Shown here: positions 9,312 to 17,353 of the stretch, one piece after another
How the letters are laid out: every line of letters starts with the position of its first letter
How positions within the stretch are numbered: the stretch's first letter is position 1
Source of the DNA: Salinivenus sp.
GTDB lineage: Bacteria; Bacteroidota; Rhodothermia; Rhodothermales; Salinibacteraceae
Direction: 5' to 3'
Assembly (NCBI GenBank): GCA_018609755.1
Contig: JAHENZ010000236.1
Coordinates: 1-33,033 of the forward strand
Length of the DNA stretch: 33,033 nucleotides
The notes under the pieces: generated by a model
What the model saw: only the letters and a program-made list of their open reading frames with translations
Told to the model about the DNA's origin: nothing
Databases searched by the model: none
Made by a program: the position numbers and the translations under genes

Positions 9312-9968
9312 TTAAGCCGTCACGGTTTCAGGGCGCTCATACAGGGCCACGTGCCACAAGAAGGTCTTCACGTGATAGAACCGACGGAAGCCTGCCGACT
9401 GGATGGCCCGGTCCACTCCTTCGTGCAGATAGATGCGAAAATCCATGTCCTTCCACCAGCAGTAGAGGTCGGTAACCGGCTTTGCCCAGCGGAGAAACCA
9501 GCGCGTCCGGGGATACGTGACGCCGTACCACCGCGTAGCTTTGGCGGTCGAGGCCTGTACCAGCTCGTTCATGTGCGGGTAGCAGCAGATTACCCGATCC
9601 AGCGTCACGAGGTCGGCCTCCGGCAGCTCCGGTGCCAGGTCGACGAAATCCCCGTGTTGGAAGGTGGCGCGATCCGCCCGCCCACGGCGCCGGGTTTCAT
9701 TTTCCGCCACCTCCAGGTACGCGGGCGAGGCCTCGACCAGCGTCGCCTCCGACACGCCCTCCGCCATCAGCTCATGCTGAATCATGCCGACGCCCCCGCC
9801 CACGTCGAGCAACGTCGCGGACGAGAGATCCAGCGTCCTCAGGCCGTCGATGAGGAGCCGAGTAGACTTGTTGGGAGGGCCGTCCTTTCTATACTGACGC
9901 AGCTCGGTGCGCGCTTTCTCATCGTTAAAGAACTCTCCAGCCTCTTGACAATGCCTGCAACACGTCAT
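9312..9968 (-). CDS. Class I SAM-dependent methyltransferase with Cys-rich N-terminus
   Basis: A 218-residue Rossmann-fold methyltransferase. SAM motif I is LLDVGGGVGMIQHEL (residues 53-67), motif II is ATLVEASPAYLEVA, and the acidic motif is TFQHGDFVDLAPELPEADLVTLDRVICCYP. The ATG at 9968 puts the start immediately before CCRHC (Cys3, Cys4, Cys7). The frame remains open upstream, but that extension has no family features. A second vicinal pair is Cys128-Cys129. The protein belongs to a broad group of small bacterial methyltransferases, and its substrate is unknown. It differs from ArsM in overall sequence, so calling it an arsenite methyltransferase would go too far. It is convergent with sigZ (54 bp apart) and divergent from the ArsI/CadI-like gene. 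Confidence 0.8.
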   Translation of the reverse strand: MTCCRHCQEAGEFFNDEKARTELRQYRKDGPPNKSTRLLIDGLRTLDLSSATLLDVGGGVGMIQHELMAEGVSEATLVEASPAYLEVAENETRRRGRADRATFQHGDFVDLAPELPEADLVTLDRVICCYPHMNELVQASTAKATRWYGVTYPRTRWFLRWAKPVTDLYCWWKDMDFRIYLHEGVDRAIQSAGFRRFYHVKTFLWHVALYERPETVTA

Positions 9969-10192
9969 CGGAAACAGAGGGAATTGAGAGGAATGAGGAC
10001 GATCCGTGGCTAGAGGCTCGTCAAAACGTGGGCCAAGGACAATTCTGAACGAGAGGACATCACCAGTCGATCCTGCGGAGCAAAACACCACTTCTGTGAG
10101 GAATGAAAGAACCAGTGCGTCTTTTTCGGCATTCGCCCGACTACCAGGGTGAACGAGGGAAAGAACCCGCTCTCGACGCACTTTTTCATTCA

Positions 10193-10615
10193 ATGAGTTC
10201 CTCCCATGAACGAATGCACGTCATGCTGCGCGTGAAGGACCTCGACACCGCCACGCGCTTCTACTCCACCCTCTTCGAGACCGCCCCGACCGTTCAGAAA
10301 TCGGACTACGCCAAATGGATGCTCGACGATCCACGCGTGAACTTCTCGGTGGCCGAGAAAGAGAACGAATTTGGCATCGAGCACCTGGGCATTCAGGCCG
10401 AAACGCCGGAGGAGCACGACGGGCTCCGCGAGCGGATCGGGCGGGCCGACGGGGCCGTGACGAACGAGGGTGAAACCACCTGCTGCTACGCCAACCCCGA
10501 CAAGACGTGGGTGGCGGACGCACAGGGCGTGGCCTGGGAAGCCTTCCACAGGAGCGGGGAGGCGGACACGTATCGGGGCGACGACGCATCGGTCTGCTGC
10601 ACGGAAGAGGCGTAG
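10193..10615 (+). CDS. arsI: ArsI/CadI-family VOC metalloenzyme
   Basis: A 140-residue vicinal-oxygen-chelate protein. The sequence MHVMLRVKDLDTATRFYSTLF opens the first beta-alpha-beta-beta-beta unit. IEHLGIQAET and ETTCCYANPDKTWVADAQGVAWEAFH form the second, giving probable metal ligands His9, His64 and Glu116. The TTCCYA motif (Cys97-Cys98) is the trivalent-arsenic-binding pair of ArsI, the Fe(II) dioxygenase that cleaves the C-As bond of organoarsenicals. A second CC pair lies at residues 135-136, as in other ArsI/CadI proteins. The ATG at 10193 is chosen; an ATG at 10214 (MHVML) is also possible. Oxygenase activity is inferred from the family. No arsR, arsB/acr3 or arsC gene is visible in the window. 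Confidence 0.85.
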   Translation: MSSSHERMHVMLRVKDLDTATRFYSTLFETAPTVQKSDYAKWMLDDPRVNFSVAEKENEFGIEHLGIQAETPEEHDGLRERIGRADGAVTNEGETTCCYANPDKTWVADAQGVAWEAFHRSGEADTYRGDDASVCCTEEA

Positions 10616-11129
10616 TACGGCCCTCATTGCTCTGGGCCCAATGGTGTGAAGTTGTTTTCGGAGGGATCGCTTGGTCGTACCCAAACGGCCAATCTGTTCC
10701 TGCTTCGTAGATTCGGCAATCACATTTTACGAAAATGGCTGCGTTCTTCCTGGTCCGGTGTCCATCCCGAAAGCCTTCGCGGATGGACGAAAAGGACATG
10801 GCTGGCAGAAAATGGCCTGAGGCCCGCGTGTGCTACACTGCAATTTCTCAAACTCGCCCGCGTCAATCTAGATTGACATCGTCGTGCTCGGACATGAGAA
10901 ATTTCAGTCGTTCCGCGCCGTCGGTCCTCCGGGCGGCCATTTTCTGAAGGCCGGAGGAGTCGATGAACGATTATTTTTGAGTTTCAACTGGTGAGACTCC
11001 CCCGGTCCGAGCAACTTCACACTGTTGCTCTGGGTCCCCAGACAAAGACGGCGGACGGCGGACCGCTGCCAAGAATTGCAGGCGGTCCGTCGTCTGCGGT
11101 CCGTCGTTGGTTTGAAAATACAGTTTAAA
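10616..11129. other. Gene-free stretch with inverted repeats
   Basis: No convincing gene is seen in this 514-bp gap. It contains an 11-bp inverted repeat GTGTGAAGTTG (10644-10654) / CAACTTCACAC (11012-11022), suggestive of an ancient 380-bp transposon remnant. It also holds a GAGCAAC...GTTGCTC hairpin at 11009-11030 and GGCGGACCG/CGGTCCGTC repeats near 11050-11105. Short reverse-frame peptides are interrupted by stops. Confidence 0.4.
11009..11030. terminator. Hairpin between the convergent arsI and amidotransferase genes
   Basis: GAGCAAC-N8-GTTGCTC forms a perfect 7-bp stem. It lies between two convergent genes but has no U-tract in either direction, so the terminator role is only a possibility. 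It overlaps the right arm of the longer GTGTGAAGTTG inverted repeat. Confidence 0.25.
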
Positions 11130-11828
11130 CTACCCAATCAGCTCTGCCCACCGACCGAAGACCGTGCGTGCGGTCGAGCGCAATTTGTCTTCGTGCGTCA
11201 AGGCTGCGCGGCGAATGTCGGCACCGTCGAGCCCCTCCTCGGCCAGCTCGTCCTGGAAGGCCTTCGTCATCCACGCCACCGTCTTCGGTGTCACCTCCAG
11301 GTGAAAGAGGAGACCGTAGGCCGAGTCGCCGTACCGAAAGGCCTGATGCTCCGTCTGCGCCGAGCGGGCCAGGCGCGTCGCGCCATCGGGCATCTCGAAG
11401 ACGTCGCCGTGCCAGTGGAAAGCCGTGAACGGATTCCCAATGTCTCGAAACAGCGGATCGTCCGCGGCAGCGTCGGTCAGCGTCACCTCGTCCCAGCCGA
11501 CTTCCTTCTGCGGCCCCGATCGCACCTCGGCCCCAAGGACGTGGGCCAGCAGTTGACTGCCGAGACAGACGCCGAGCACCGGCCGGTCGCCCCGCAGTGC
11601 CTCTTCTACGAGCTCAAGCTCGGCCTGCAGATGCGGGCGATCCTCAATATCGTCCACGCCCATCGGTCCGCCCATCACAACGAGGCCATCGGCGTCGAGC
11701 GTGCCCGGCACCGGCTCATCCCGGAAGATGCGCACGGTTCGGTGCGATACGTCATGTTCGTCGAGCGCCTCGGCAATGGTGGCGGGCGGCTCGGGGCGAA
11801 CGTGCTGAAGAATGAGAACGTCGGGCAT
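11130..11828 (-). CDS. Class-1 glutamine amidotransferase (GMP synthase-like GATase domain)
   Basis: A stand-alone 232-residue class I GATase. The oxyanion strand is LVVMGGPMGVDD (near 49). The nucleophile elbow is PVLGVCLGSQLLAHVLGAEV with Cys88, and the completing dyad is in YGLLFHLEVTP with His176 and Glu178. FHWHGDVFEMPDGA is typical of the stand-alone GuaA-like GATases (COG0518). There is no synthetase domain and no partner gene nearby. Family members hydrolyse glutamine or, in some branches, related gamma-glutamyl compounds. The ATG at 11828 is chosen because MPDVLILQHV is the usual beginning; upstream in-frame residues look non-coding. The natural substrate is unknown. Confidence 0.85.
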   Translation of the reverse strand: MPDVLILQHVRPEPPATIAEALDEHDVSHRTVRIFRDEPVPGTLDADGLVVMGGPMGVDDIEDRPHLQAELELVEEALRGDRPVLGVCLGSQLLAHVLGAEVRSGPQKEVGWDEVTLTDAAADDPLFRDIGNPFTAFHWHGDVFEMPDGATRLARSAQTEHQAFRYGDSAYGLLFHLEVTPKTVAWMTKAFQDELAEEGLDGADIRRAALTHEDKLRSTARTVFGRWAELIG

Positions 11829-11894
11829 ACGTGCTGTACCGGACGTGATTCGTAAAATCGAGCGAGTGAGGCTCCGCGAGATCCGGAAAGGAAC

Positions 11895-11915
11895 CGTGAC
11901 GCGTGAATGCGTGAT
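11895..11915 (+). repeat. CGTGA heptad repeat cluster
   Basis: Three imperfect CGTGAnn units lie in the divergent intergenic region (CGTGACG, CGTGAAT, GCGTGAT). Similar units in both orientations occur at 13043-13108. Confidence 0.35.
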
Positions 11916-12063
11916 TGGGAACGAGACTTTCCTTTCGGTCAATAAGCAGACCTCGAAGTACACAAGTGTAACGATGCCTGTGGGTTTTTCTCCAAATAGA
12001 ATCGGAGACGCGCATCAAAGGTTAGACCCTTTGTTCACGTTTTACGCATCACGTCCCATCGCC

Positions 12064-12360
12064 ATGAAAGCCGTTCTGAATGATGCCGTCATTGCCGAAA
12101 GCGACGATACCGTCGTCGTCGAGGGCAACCACTATTTCCCCCCCGGGTCGCTGAACGAGGCGTACCTGACGCCGAGCGACCACCGAACGACCTGTCCGTG
12201 GAAGGGCGAGGCCCACTACTACGACGTAGAGGTAGACGGGAAACGCACGGATAACGCCGCCTGGTACTACCCGGATCCGTCCGACGAGGCCAGCCACATC
12301 AAGGACCACGTGGCCTTCTATACTTCGAAGGTGGAGGTGACGGAAGAAGCCGCGGTGTAA
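12064..12360 (+). CDS. DUF427 domain protein
   Basis: A 98-residue protein that is essentially one DUF427 domain. Characteristic pieces are VVVEGNHYFPPGSLNEAYLT, DHRTTCPWKGEAHYYDVEVDG, AAWYYPDPSDEASHIKDHVAFY and a closing valine-rich strand. DUF427 proteins are small beta-rich cytoplasmic proteins of unproven function. The ATG at 12064 matches the family start MKAVLNDAVIAES. The divergent neighbour is the amidotransferase and the downstream neighbour is a methionine sulfoxide reductase; neither clarifies its job. Confidence 0.85.
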   Translation: MKAVLNDAVIAESDDTVVVEGNHYFPPGSLNEAYLTPSDHRTTCPWKGEAHYYDVEVDGKRTDNAAWYYPDPSDEASHIKDHVAFYTSKVEVTEEAAV

Positions 12361-12533
12361 GAATTGCCGGATTCCCACCCGTTTCAGACACACCGGGACC
12401 GACCACAGGCAGGTGCACTTCACCCGGCCGTCCGAAACTCTCCCCCGCGACGGCTCGTGACCGATCGGGAACGCCTTCTGAAGTGCCACGGTAGAGACTC
12501 GCTCCCACCATCTACACCTGACCGACTGTCGAG

Positions 12534-13037
12534 ATGTCCGATTCTATCACTGTTGCCGCCGACAAAGCAGAGACGTATGCCGACGCCCGCCGCCGGATCG
12601 ACTCGCTGCTCGATGGCGAAACGGACTGGATTGCGGCAATGGCCACGGTCGCCTGCGAGCTCCACCAGTCCTTCGAGTATTACGACTGGACAGGCTTCTA
12701 CCGCGCGGTCTCGGACGATCATCTGATCGTGGGGCCGTACCAGGGCCCGCACGGGTGCCTCCACATTGATTTCGACCGGGGCGTGTGCGGAGCGGCGGCT
12801 CGGACGCGAGAAACGCAGCTCTGGCCCGACGTGTCCGACGCACCGGACCACATTGCCTGCCAGTCGTCCACCCAGTCGGAAATCGTCGTCCCGATCACAA
12901 CGCCCGACGACCGCCTGCTCGCCGTCCTGGACGTGGACTCCGACACCCTCGGGGTCTTCGACAATTCCGACCGGGAGCACCTGGAGGCGATCTCTCAGGC
13001 ACTCGGCGAGCAGTTTGCAGAAACGGAGGTGCTATAG
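12534..13037 (+). CDS. msrC: Free methionine-(R)-sulfoxide reductase (GAF domain)
   Basis: A 167-residue single-GAF protein of the fRMsr/YebR family. It reduces free methionine-(R)-sulfoxide using thioredoxin or a similar thiol donor. The sequences YYDWTGFYRAV, LIVGPYQGPHGCLHIDFDRGVCGAAART and HIACQSSTQSEIVVPI are diagnostic. They contain the three conserved cysteines, Cys75, Cys85 and Cys109, that form the catalytic and resolving set. LLAVLDVDSDTLGVFD closes the GAF fold. Length and start agree with the family. It probably acts in cytoplasmic repair of oxidised methionine. Confidence 0.88.
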   Translation: MSDSITVAADKAETYADARRRIDSLLDGETDWIAAMATVACELHQSFEYYDWTGFYRAVSDDHLIVGPYQGPHGCLHIDFDRGVCGAAARTRETQLWPDVSDAPDHIACQSSTQSEIVVPITTPDDRLLAVLDVDSDTLGVFDNSDREHLEAISQALGEQFAETEVL

Positions 13038-13042
13038 AGATA

Positions 13043-13108
13043 CGTGAAGCGTGATCCGTGATGGAACGGCACTTTTGCATTCACGCCTCACGACTCACGC
13101 CTCACACA
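13043..13108. repeat. Inverted heptad repeats (CGTGAnn)3 / (TCACGnn)4
   Basis: Directly after msrC, three tandem 7-bp units (CGTGAAG CGTGATC CGTGATG, 13043-13063) face four inverted units (TCACGCC TCACGAC TCACGCC TCACACA, 13081-13108). The two arms can pair into an imperfect stem of about 18 bp. It could be a dispersed intergenic repeat or an atypical terminator. Related units occur at 11895-11915. Confidence 0.5.
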
Positions 13109-13157
13109 CCGCTTCCCCTGGGCACGTCGCACTCGATCTATCCCCACCAGCCGAAGT

Positions 13158-15704
13158 ATGAGCTCTTCCTTTCCCTGGATCCTGAAGATGGCGTGGCGCG
13201 ACAGTCGGGGCAGCCGACAGCGTCTCGCCTTGTACCTCTCGGCGATGGTCCTCGGCGTGGCGGCCCTCGTGGCCATCCGCGGCTTCGGCGACAACATGAG
13301 CCGGACCGTCGACCAGGAGGCAAAGACGCTTCTGGGCGCCGACCTCCGGCTGGAATCCGAGCAGCCGTTCGACGACTCGACGGAGGTTCTGATCGACTCG
13401 ATCGGCGGCACGCAATCGCGCCGCATCTCCTTTGGCTCGATGGCCGTCTTCCCCAAGAGCGGCGGCACGCGCCTCACGGCGGTGCGGGCGGTGGAGGGCG
13501 GCTTTCCGTTTTACGGCGCGCTTATCACCCGCCCCGACACCGCCTCTCAGGTGTACCAGACGGGGCGTCGGGCGCTCGTGTCCGGCACCCTCATGAACCA
13601 GTTCGAGGCCGAGGTGGGCGACTCCGTCCGCATCGGGGGCGTATCGTACCGCATCGCCGGCGAGATTCAGCAGGCGCCGGGCGAATCGTCGTTTAGTTCG
13701 GCGGCCCGTCCGCCCATTTATATTCCGAAGACGGAGCTCGACACGAGTCTCCTGAGTCGCGGCAGCCTGGCGGAGTACGAGGTCTACTTCAAATTTGAGG
13801 ACGACCGCGACATCGACCAGCTCGTGAGCGACATTGAGCCGTTTGCGGAGCGGCGCGACCTCGACACCGACACCGTAGAGGAAGAGGCCGAGGACTGGCG
13901 GGAGGGCCTCGGCAATCTATATCGCTTCTTGAGCCTCGTGGGCTTCGTGGCACTGCTCCTGGGAAGTCTCGGGGTGGCGAGTGCCGTGCACGTGTACGTG
14001 CGGCAGCGTCTCGGCTCCATCGCGGTGCTGCGATGTCTGGGCGCATCCGCCGGGCGCACATTCCAAATCTATCTGGCGCAGGCCGGCGTGCTGGGCCTGC
14101 TGGGCGCGGGCACCGGCACCCTCATCGGTGTGGGTCTGCAGGCCTACGTGCCCCGATTGCTGGCGGACTTTCTGCCCTTCGAGGTGGCCTTCGGGATCTC
14201 GTGGACGGCCGTGGGACTGGGCTTTGGCGTCGGGGTCGGGGTGACGCTGCTCTTTGCGCTGTGGCCGCTGCTGGAGGTGCGGGGCGTCTCTCCGATGCGG
14301 GCGCTCCGCACGGACGTGGACCCAACCACGGGGGGATGGCGTGACCCAGCGCGGTGGGCGGTCGCAACCCTCATCGCGGCGGGCGTGACCGGCGTGTCGA
14401 TCCTGCAGGCCCCCTCCTGGGAGATTGGGCTCGGCTATGCGGGCGGCGTGGCGGGCGTCTTCGGCGTGCTGGCGCTCGTATCGTGGGGCATCGTGACGGG
14501 GGTCCGGCGCTTCTTCCCCACCTCCTGGTCGTACCCGTGGCGGCAGGGCCTGGCCAACCTCTACCGCCCCCAGAACCAGACCACCGTGCTGATGCTGGCG
14601 CTCGGCCTCGGCACCTTCCTCATCGTGACGCTCTTCCTCACCCAGCAGACCCTCCTGGAGCAGATCAAGGTCACCGGGGGCGAAGGTCAGCCCAACCTCG
14701 TCCTCTTCGACGTGCAAAATGACCAGGCCGAGGGGGTGAAGGACATCGTCAACAATGCCGGGCTTCCGCTGATGGCCGACGAGCCGATCGTGACGATGCG
14801 CATGCACAGCGTGAACGGCCTCACCATCAAGCAGCTCCGGCAGGACACCACCCGGCGCGTCGACTGGGCGCACGAGCGCGAGTACCGCGCCACATATCGC
14901 GACCACCTTACCGACAGCGAGACGATCATAGAGGGCGAGTTTGTGGGGGAAGTGGACGGCAATCCGTTGCAGTCCGGAGCGGCCGTGCCAATCTCACTGG
15001 AGCAGGAGATCGCACGCGAAGACCTGAACGTGAGCATCGGCGATACCCTCACGTTCGACGTGCAGGGCCGACTGGTGACGACGTACGTGTCCAGCATTCG
15101 CCAGGTCGACTGGCAGCGCATCGGCACGAATTACTTCGTGGTATTTCCCAAGGGGGTGCTGGAGACGGCCCCGCAGATGCACGTCATCCTCAGCCGCTCC
15201 GAGAACGACGAGGCCGCCGCCCAGGTGCAGCGAGACGTCGTGCAGAAGTACCCGAACGTCTCAGCCATCGACCTCTCGCTCGTCCTCTCCACGTTCCGCG
15301 ACTTGTTCGGCCGGCTGGCCTACGTGATCCGCTTCATGGCCCTCTTCAGCATCATTACCGGCCTCATCGTGCTGGCGGGCGCCGTGGTCGTCAGCCGCTA
15401 CCAGCGCGCGGAAGAAAGCGTGCTGTTGAAGACGCTCGGGGCTTCCCGCAACACGGTATTGAAAATCATGACGGTCGAGTACCTCTTCCTCGGCGTCTTT
15501 GCGGCGGCCACGGGCATCGTACTGGCCCTCGCGGCGGCGTGGAGCCTGTCCTACTTCGTCTTTGAGGGGCCGTTCGTGCTGGCGCCCTGGTCTTTGCTCG
15601 GGGCATTCGTAGTGGTGACGCTCCTCACCATCGGCATCGGCCTCTTCAACAGCCGCGGCCTCTACGACCGCCCGCCGCTCGACGTGCTGCGAGCGGAGGT
15701 GTAA
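13158..15704 (+). CDS. FtsX-type ABC transporter permease (YbbP-like)
   Basis: An 848-residue permease with the double-FtsX layout of YbbP. An N-terminal membrane segment (LALYLSAMVLGVAALVAI) precedes an extracytoplasmic MacB-like domain of about 210 residues. Then comes the first FtsX block (LVGFVALLLGSLGVASAVHVYV onward, four helices) and a middle pair of helices. A second soluble region of about 200 residues follows, then the last FtsX block (FMALFSIITGLIVLAGAVVVS to the C-terminus). The motifs RLGSIAVLRCLGAS and AEESVLLKTLGAS are the cytoplasmic coupling loops. In other bacteria these permeases pair with a YbbA/LolD-like ATPase to move or extract lipids or proteins. No ATPase gene is adjacent, so the partner must lie elsewhere. 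A GC-rich hairpin follows the stop. Confidence 0.88.
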   Translation: MSSSFPWILKMAWRDSRGSRQRLALYLSAMVLGVAALVAIRGFGDNMSRTVDQEAKTLLGADLRLESEQPFDDSTEVLIDSIGGTQSRRISFGSMAVFPKSGGTRLTAVRAVEGGFPFYGALITRPDTASQVYQTGRRALVSGTLMNQFEAEVGDSVRIGGVSYRIAGEIQQAPGESSFSSAARPPIYIPKTELDTSLLSRGSLAEYEVYFKFEDDRDIDQLVSDIEPFAERRDLDTDTVEEEAEDWREGLGNLYRFLSLVGFVALLLGSLGVASAVHVYVRQRLGSIAVLRCLGASAGRTFQIYLAQAGVLGLLGAGTGTLIGVGLQAYVPRLLADFLPFEVAFGISWTAVGLGFGVGVGVTLLFALWPLLEVRGVSPMRALRTDVDPTTGGWRDPARWAVATLIAAGVTGVSILQAPSWEIGLGYAGGVAGVFGVLALVSWGIVTGVRRFFPTSWSYPWRQGLANLYRPQNQTTVLMLALGLGTFLIVTLFLTQQTLLEQIKVTGGEGQPNLVLFDVQNDQAEGVKDIVNNAGLPLMADEPIVTMRMHSVNGLTIKQLRQDTTRRVDWAHEREYRATYRDHLTDSETIIEGEFVGEVDGNPLQSGAAVPISLEQEIAREDLNVSIGDTLTFDVQGRLVTTYVSSIRQVDWQRIGTNYFVVFPKGVLETAPQMHVILSRSENDEAAAQVQRDVVQKYPNVSAIDLSLVLSTFRDLFGRLAYVIRFMALFSIITGLIVLAGAVVVSRYQRAEESVLLKTLGASRNTVLKIMTVEYLFLGVFAAATGIVLALAAAWSLSYFVFEGPFVLAPWSLLGAFVVVTLLTIGIGLFNSRGLYDRPPLDVLRAEV

Positions 15705-15725
15705 CGTCCTCTTCTTTCCTTCGCT

Positions 15726-15750
15726 GGGGCACGGAGTACGGACGTGCCCC
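15726..15750 (+). terminator. GC-rich hairpin after the permease gene
   Basis: GGGGCAC-N11-GTGCCCC forms a perfect 7-bp stem starting 22 bp after the permease stop. The following sequence is pyrimidine-rich (CTACTTCTCC) but has no clean T-run. A transcription terminator is the likeliest role. Confidence 0.5.
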
Positions 15751-15782
15751 CTACTTCTCCTGGATCGATTCCGCGCGGCCTT

Positions 15783-15943
15783 AGAGACTGTTTTGATTTC
15801 ACACGCTGGCGTTATGAGTCTCGCGTGACGACTGCAATTTGGTCAATTCCAACCGTTCGTCGCTCTCACAGTCCTCGCGAGTCTCTTTGGGAAAACGGAG
15901 CGACCTCGTGAATAAACACGATCCAAAAATCAAAACAGTCTCT
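15783..15943. mobile_element. MITE-like element with 17-bp terminal inverted repeats
   Basis: The ends AGAGACTGTTTTGATTT (15783-15799) and AAATCAAAACAGTCTCT (15927-15943) are perfect inverted repeats around a 127-bp core with no gene. Ends starting GAGACTG and the near-matching flanks TTA/TTG resemble the IS5-family IS427 group, which duplicates TNA. The element is too short to encode a transposase and would need one in trans. Confidence 0.65.
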
Positions 15944-16126
15944 TGGTGGTGCGTCACGTTTTCCGTGTCGAGTAGAACGTTTATCGACGGACTGTATTCA
16001 GGCTATTAGTACTACAGTTGCAGTTAGCTGGTATCACGGGAGGCGTTCCCGGATCTTCGCTGGTAATGGCATTTCTGGGCCTGATGCTGATGATGGCGTC
16101 GCCACAGAGACCAGCGGATCACAGTA
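15944..16126. other. Gene-free spacer left of the IS630 copy
   Basis: No gene is supported here. A 71-codon frame beginning with TTG at 16018 runs into the insertion sequence and has a hydrophobic stretch (LVMAFLGLMLMMA), but no start signal or family features. It could be a fragment of a gene interrupted by the insertion. Confidence 0.3.
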
Positions 16127-17351
16127 GTACCGCGTCAGGGGTGATTGTTAACGCCGTAGATCGCATATTGGCAGGCCCCAATCCTTCTGCCTTCTCCGTG
16201 AGCTGTTATGTCCAGAAAGACCTATTGTGTTGAATTGAGCGAATCAGACCGCAAGTGGCTGCTTGAGTTTATTGGCCGCGGCGCCGCTCCGGCCCGTGAG
16301 TAGACCCGAGCCCGCGTTTTGCTGAAGTCGGAAGGGCCAGAGGGACCGGCCTGGTCTGACGAGCGAATCGCAGAGGCCCTCGAACTGTCCGTAGGCGGCA
16401 CCAAGGGCATTCGTCGACGCTTCGCAGAGCGGGGCCTGGAAGGATGCGTCAAACGGAAGAAGCCGGACCGGGAATACGAGCGGTTGCTTGATTGAGAGCA
16501 GGAAGCCCGGCTTGTACAAATAGTTTGCTCTGAGGCCCCAGACGGACAGAGCCATTGGAGCCTTCGTCTCCTTGCAAGCCGACTTGTGGAGCTTGAGATC
16601 GTCGATTCAATCAGCCACGAAACCGTTCGACAGACGCTCAAAAAAACCGACTCAAGTCGCATCGAAGCCGACAATGGGTGATTCCGCCGGAGCAAAACAG
16701 CCGCTTCGTCGCCAAGATGGAAGACGTACTTTCTGTCTATCGGCGGGCCTACGACCCAGATCGGCCCGTGGTCTGCATGAACGAGATGTCTCGCCAACTG
16801 CTCCAGCAGGTGCGTTCTCCGATCGAGATGCGCCGAGGCGCGCCTTACCGAGAGGATCATCATTACCGGCGAAACGGGACTGCCAGCCTCTTTACGCTCT
16901 TCGAGCCGCTGTCGTCTTGGCGGACCGTAACGGCTCGGAGGCGCCGAACGAAGATCGATTGGGCAGAATGCATTCGCAGCCTGCTTGTCGACCACTACCC
17001 GATGGCCGAGACGGTTGTGCTGGTGATGGACAACTTGAACATCCACTGTCTGTCGAGTCTCTACGAGGCGTTCGGTCCGGCGGAGGCACGAGGGCTGGCC
17101 GCGCGTTTGGAAATTCACTACACACCCGAACACGGAAGTTGGCTAAACATCGCGGAAATCGAGCAAAGCGTTCTGGCCCGACAAGCCCTCGGGCGTCGGA
17201 TCCCGACGCTCGCGGCAATGCAGAGAGCCGTGACCGCATGGGCAGAACGTAGGAACCGAAACGGCGCCTCCGTCGATTGGCAGTTCACGACCACTGATGC
17301 CCGCATCAAACTGAAGCGCCTCTACCCAAAGATTGACGACTGACACGGTAC
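16127..17351 (+). mobile_element. IS630-family insertion sequence, decayed
   Basis: The ends GTACCGCGTCAG (16127-16138) and CTGACACGGTAC (17340-17351) are inverted repeats matching at 11 of 12 bases. Each is flanked by TA (16125-16126 and 17352-17353), the target duplication of IS630/Tc1-mariner elements. The 1225-bp unit contains one transposase reading region, which is broken. The right-hand TA is also the left TA of the adjacent MITE. Confidence 0.8.
16208..17343 (+). pseudogene. IS630-family transposase, inactivated
   Basis: The conceptual protein (about 378 residues) starts MSRKTYCVELSESDRKW. The N-terminal helix-turn-helix part is readable only across an in-frame TAG at 16301-16303 and a TGA at 16493-16495. 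A frame change occurs at a run of seven A (16640-16646), after SHETVRQTLKK. The remaining frame reads RQWVIPPEQNSRFVAKMEDV, the mid-region of IS630 transposases. The DDE motif is also damaged: the first Asp, normally in a C-L/M-D-E context, is Asn in VVCMNEMSRQL. VLVMDNLNIH and the Glu in GSWLNIAEIE remain. The A7 run would permit -1 slippage giving KKNR, but the two stops and the lost Asp make this copy non-functional. Confidence 0.85.
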
Positions 17352-17353
17352 TA

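Noticed and set aside
9312-9968. Calling the methyltransferase ArsM
   Set aside because: Despite the Cys-rich N-terminus and the ArsI neighbour, the cysteine spacing and sequence do not match arsenite methyltransferases.
10880-10990. A reverse-frame peptide resembling a STAS motif (FIDSSGLQKMAARR)
   Set aside because: It is short and bounded by stops, with no surrounding domain; chance similarity is likelier.
16006-16012. TTAGTAC as the left end of the IS630
   Set aside because: It matches the right end over only 7 bases; the 11/12 match at 16127-16138, with correct TA and spacing to the transposase, is better.
16640-16646. Programmed -1 frameshifting in a functional IS630
   Set aside because: Slippage at the A7 run would fit, but two in-frame stops upstream and the Asp to Asn change make this copy inactive.
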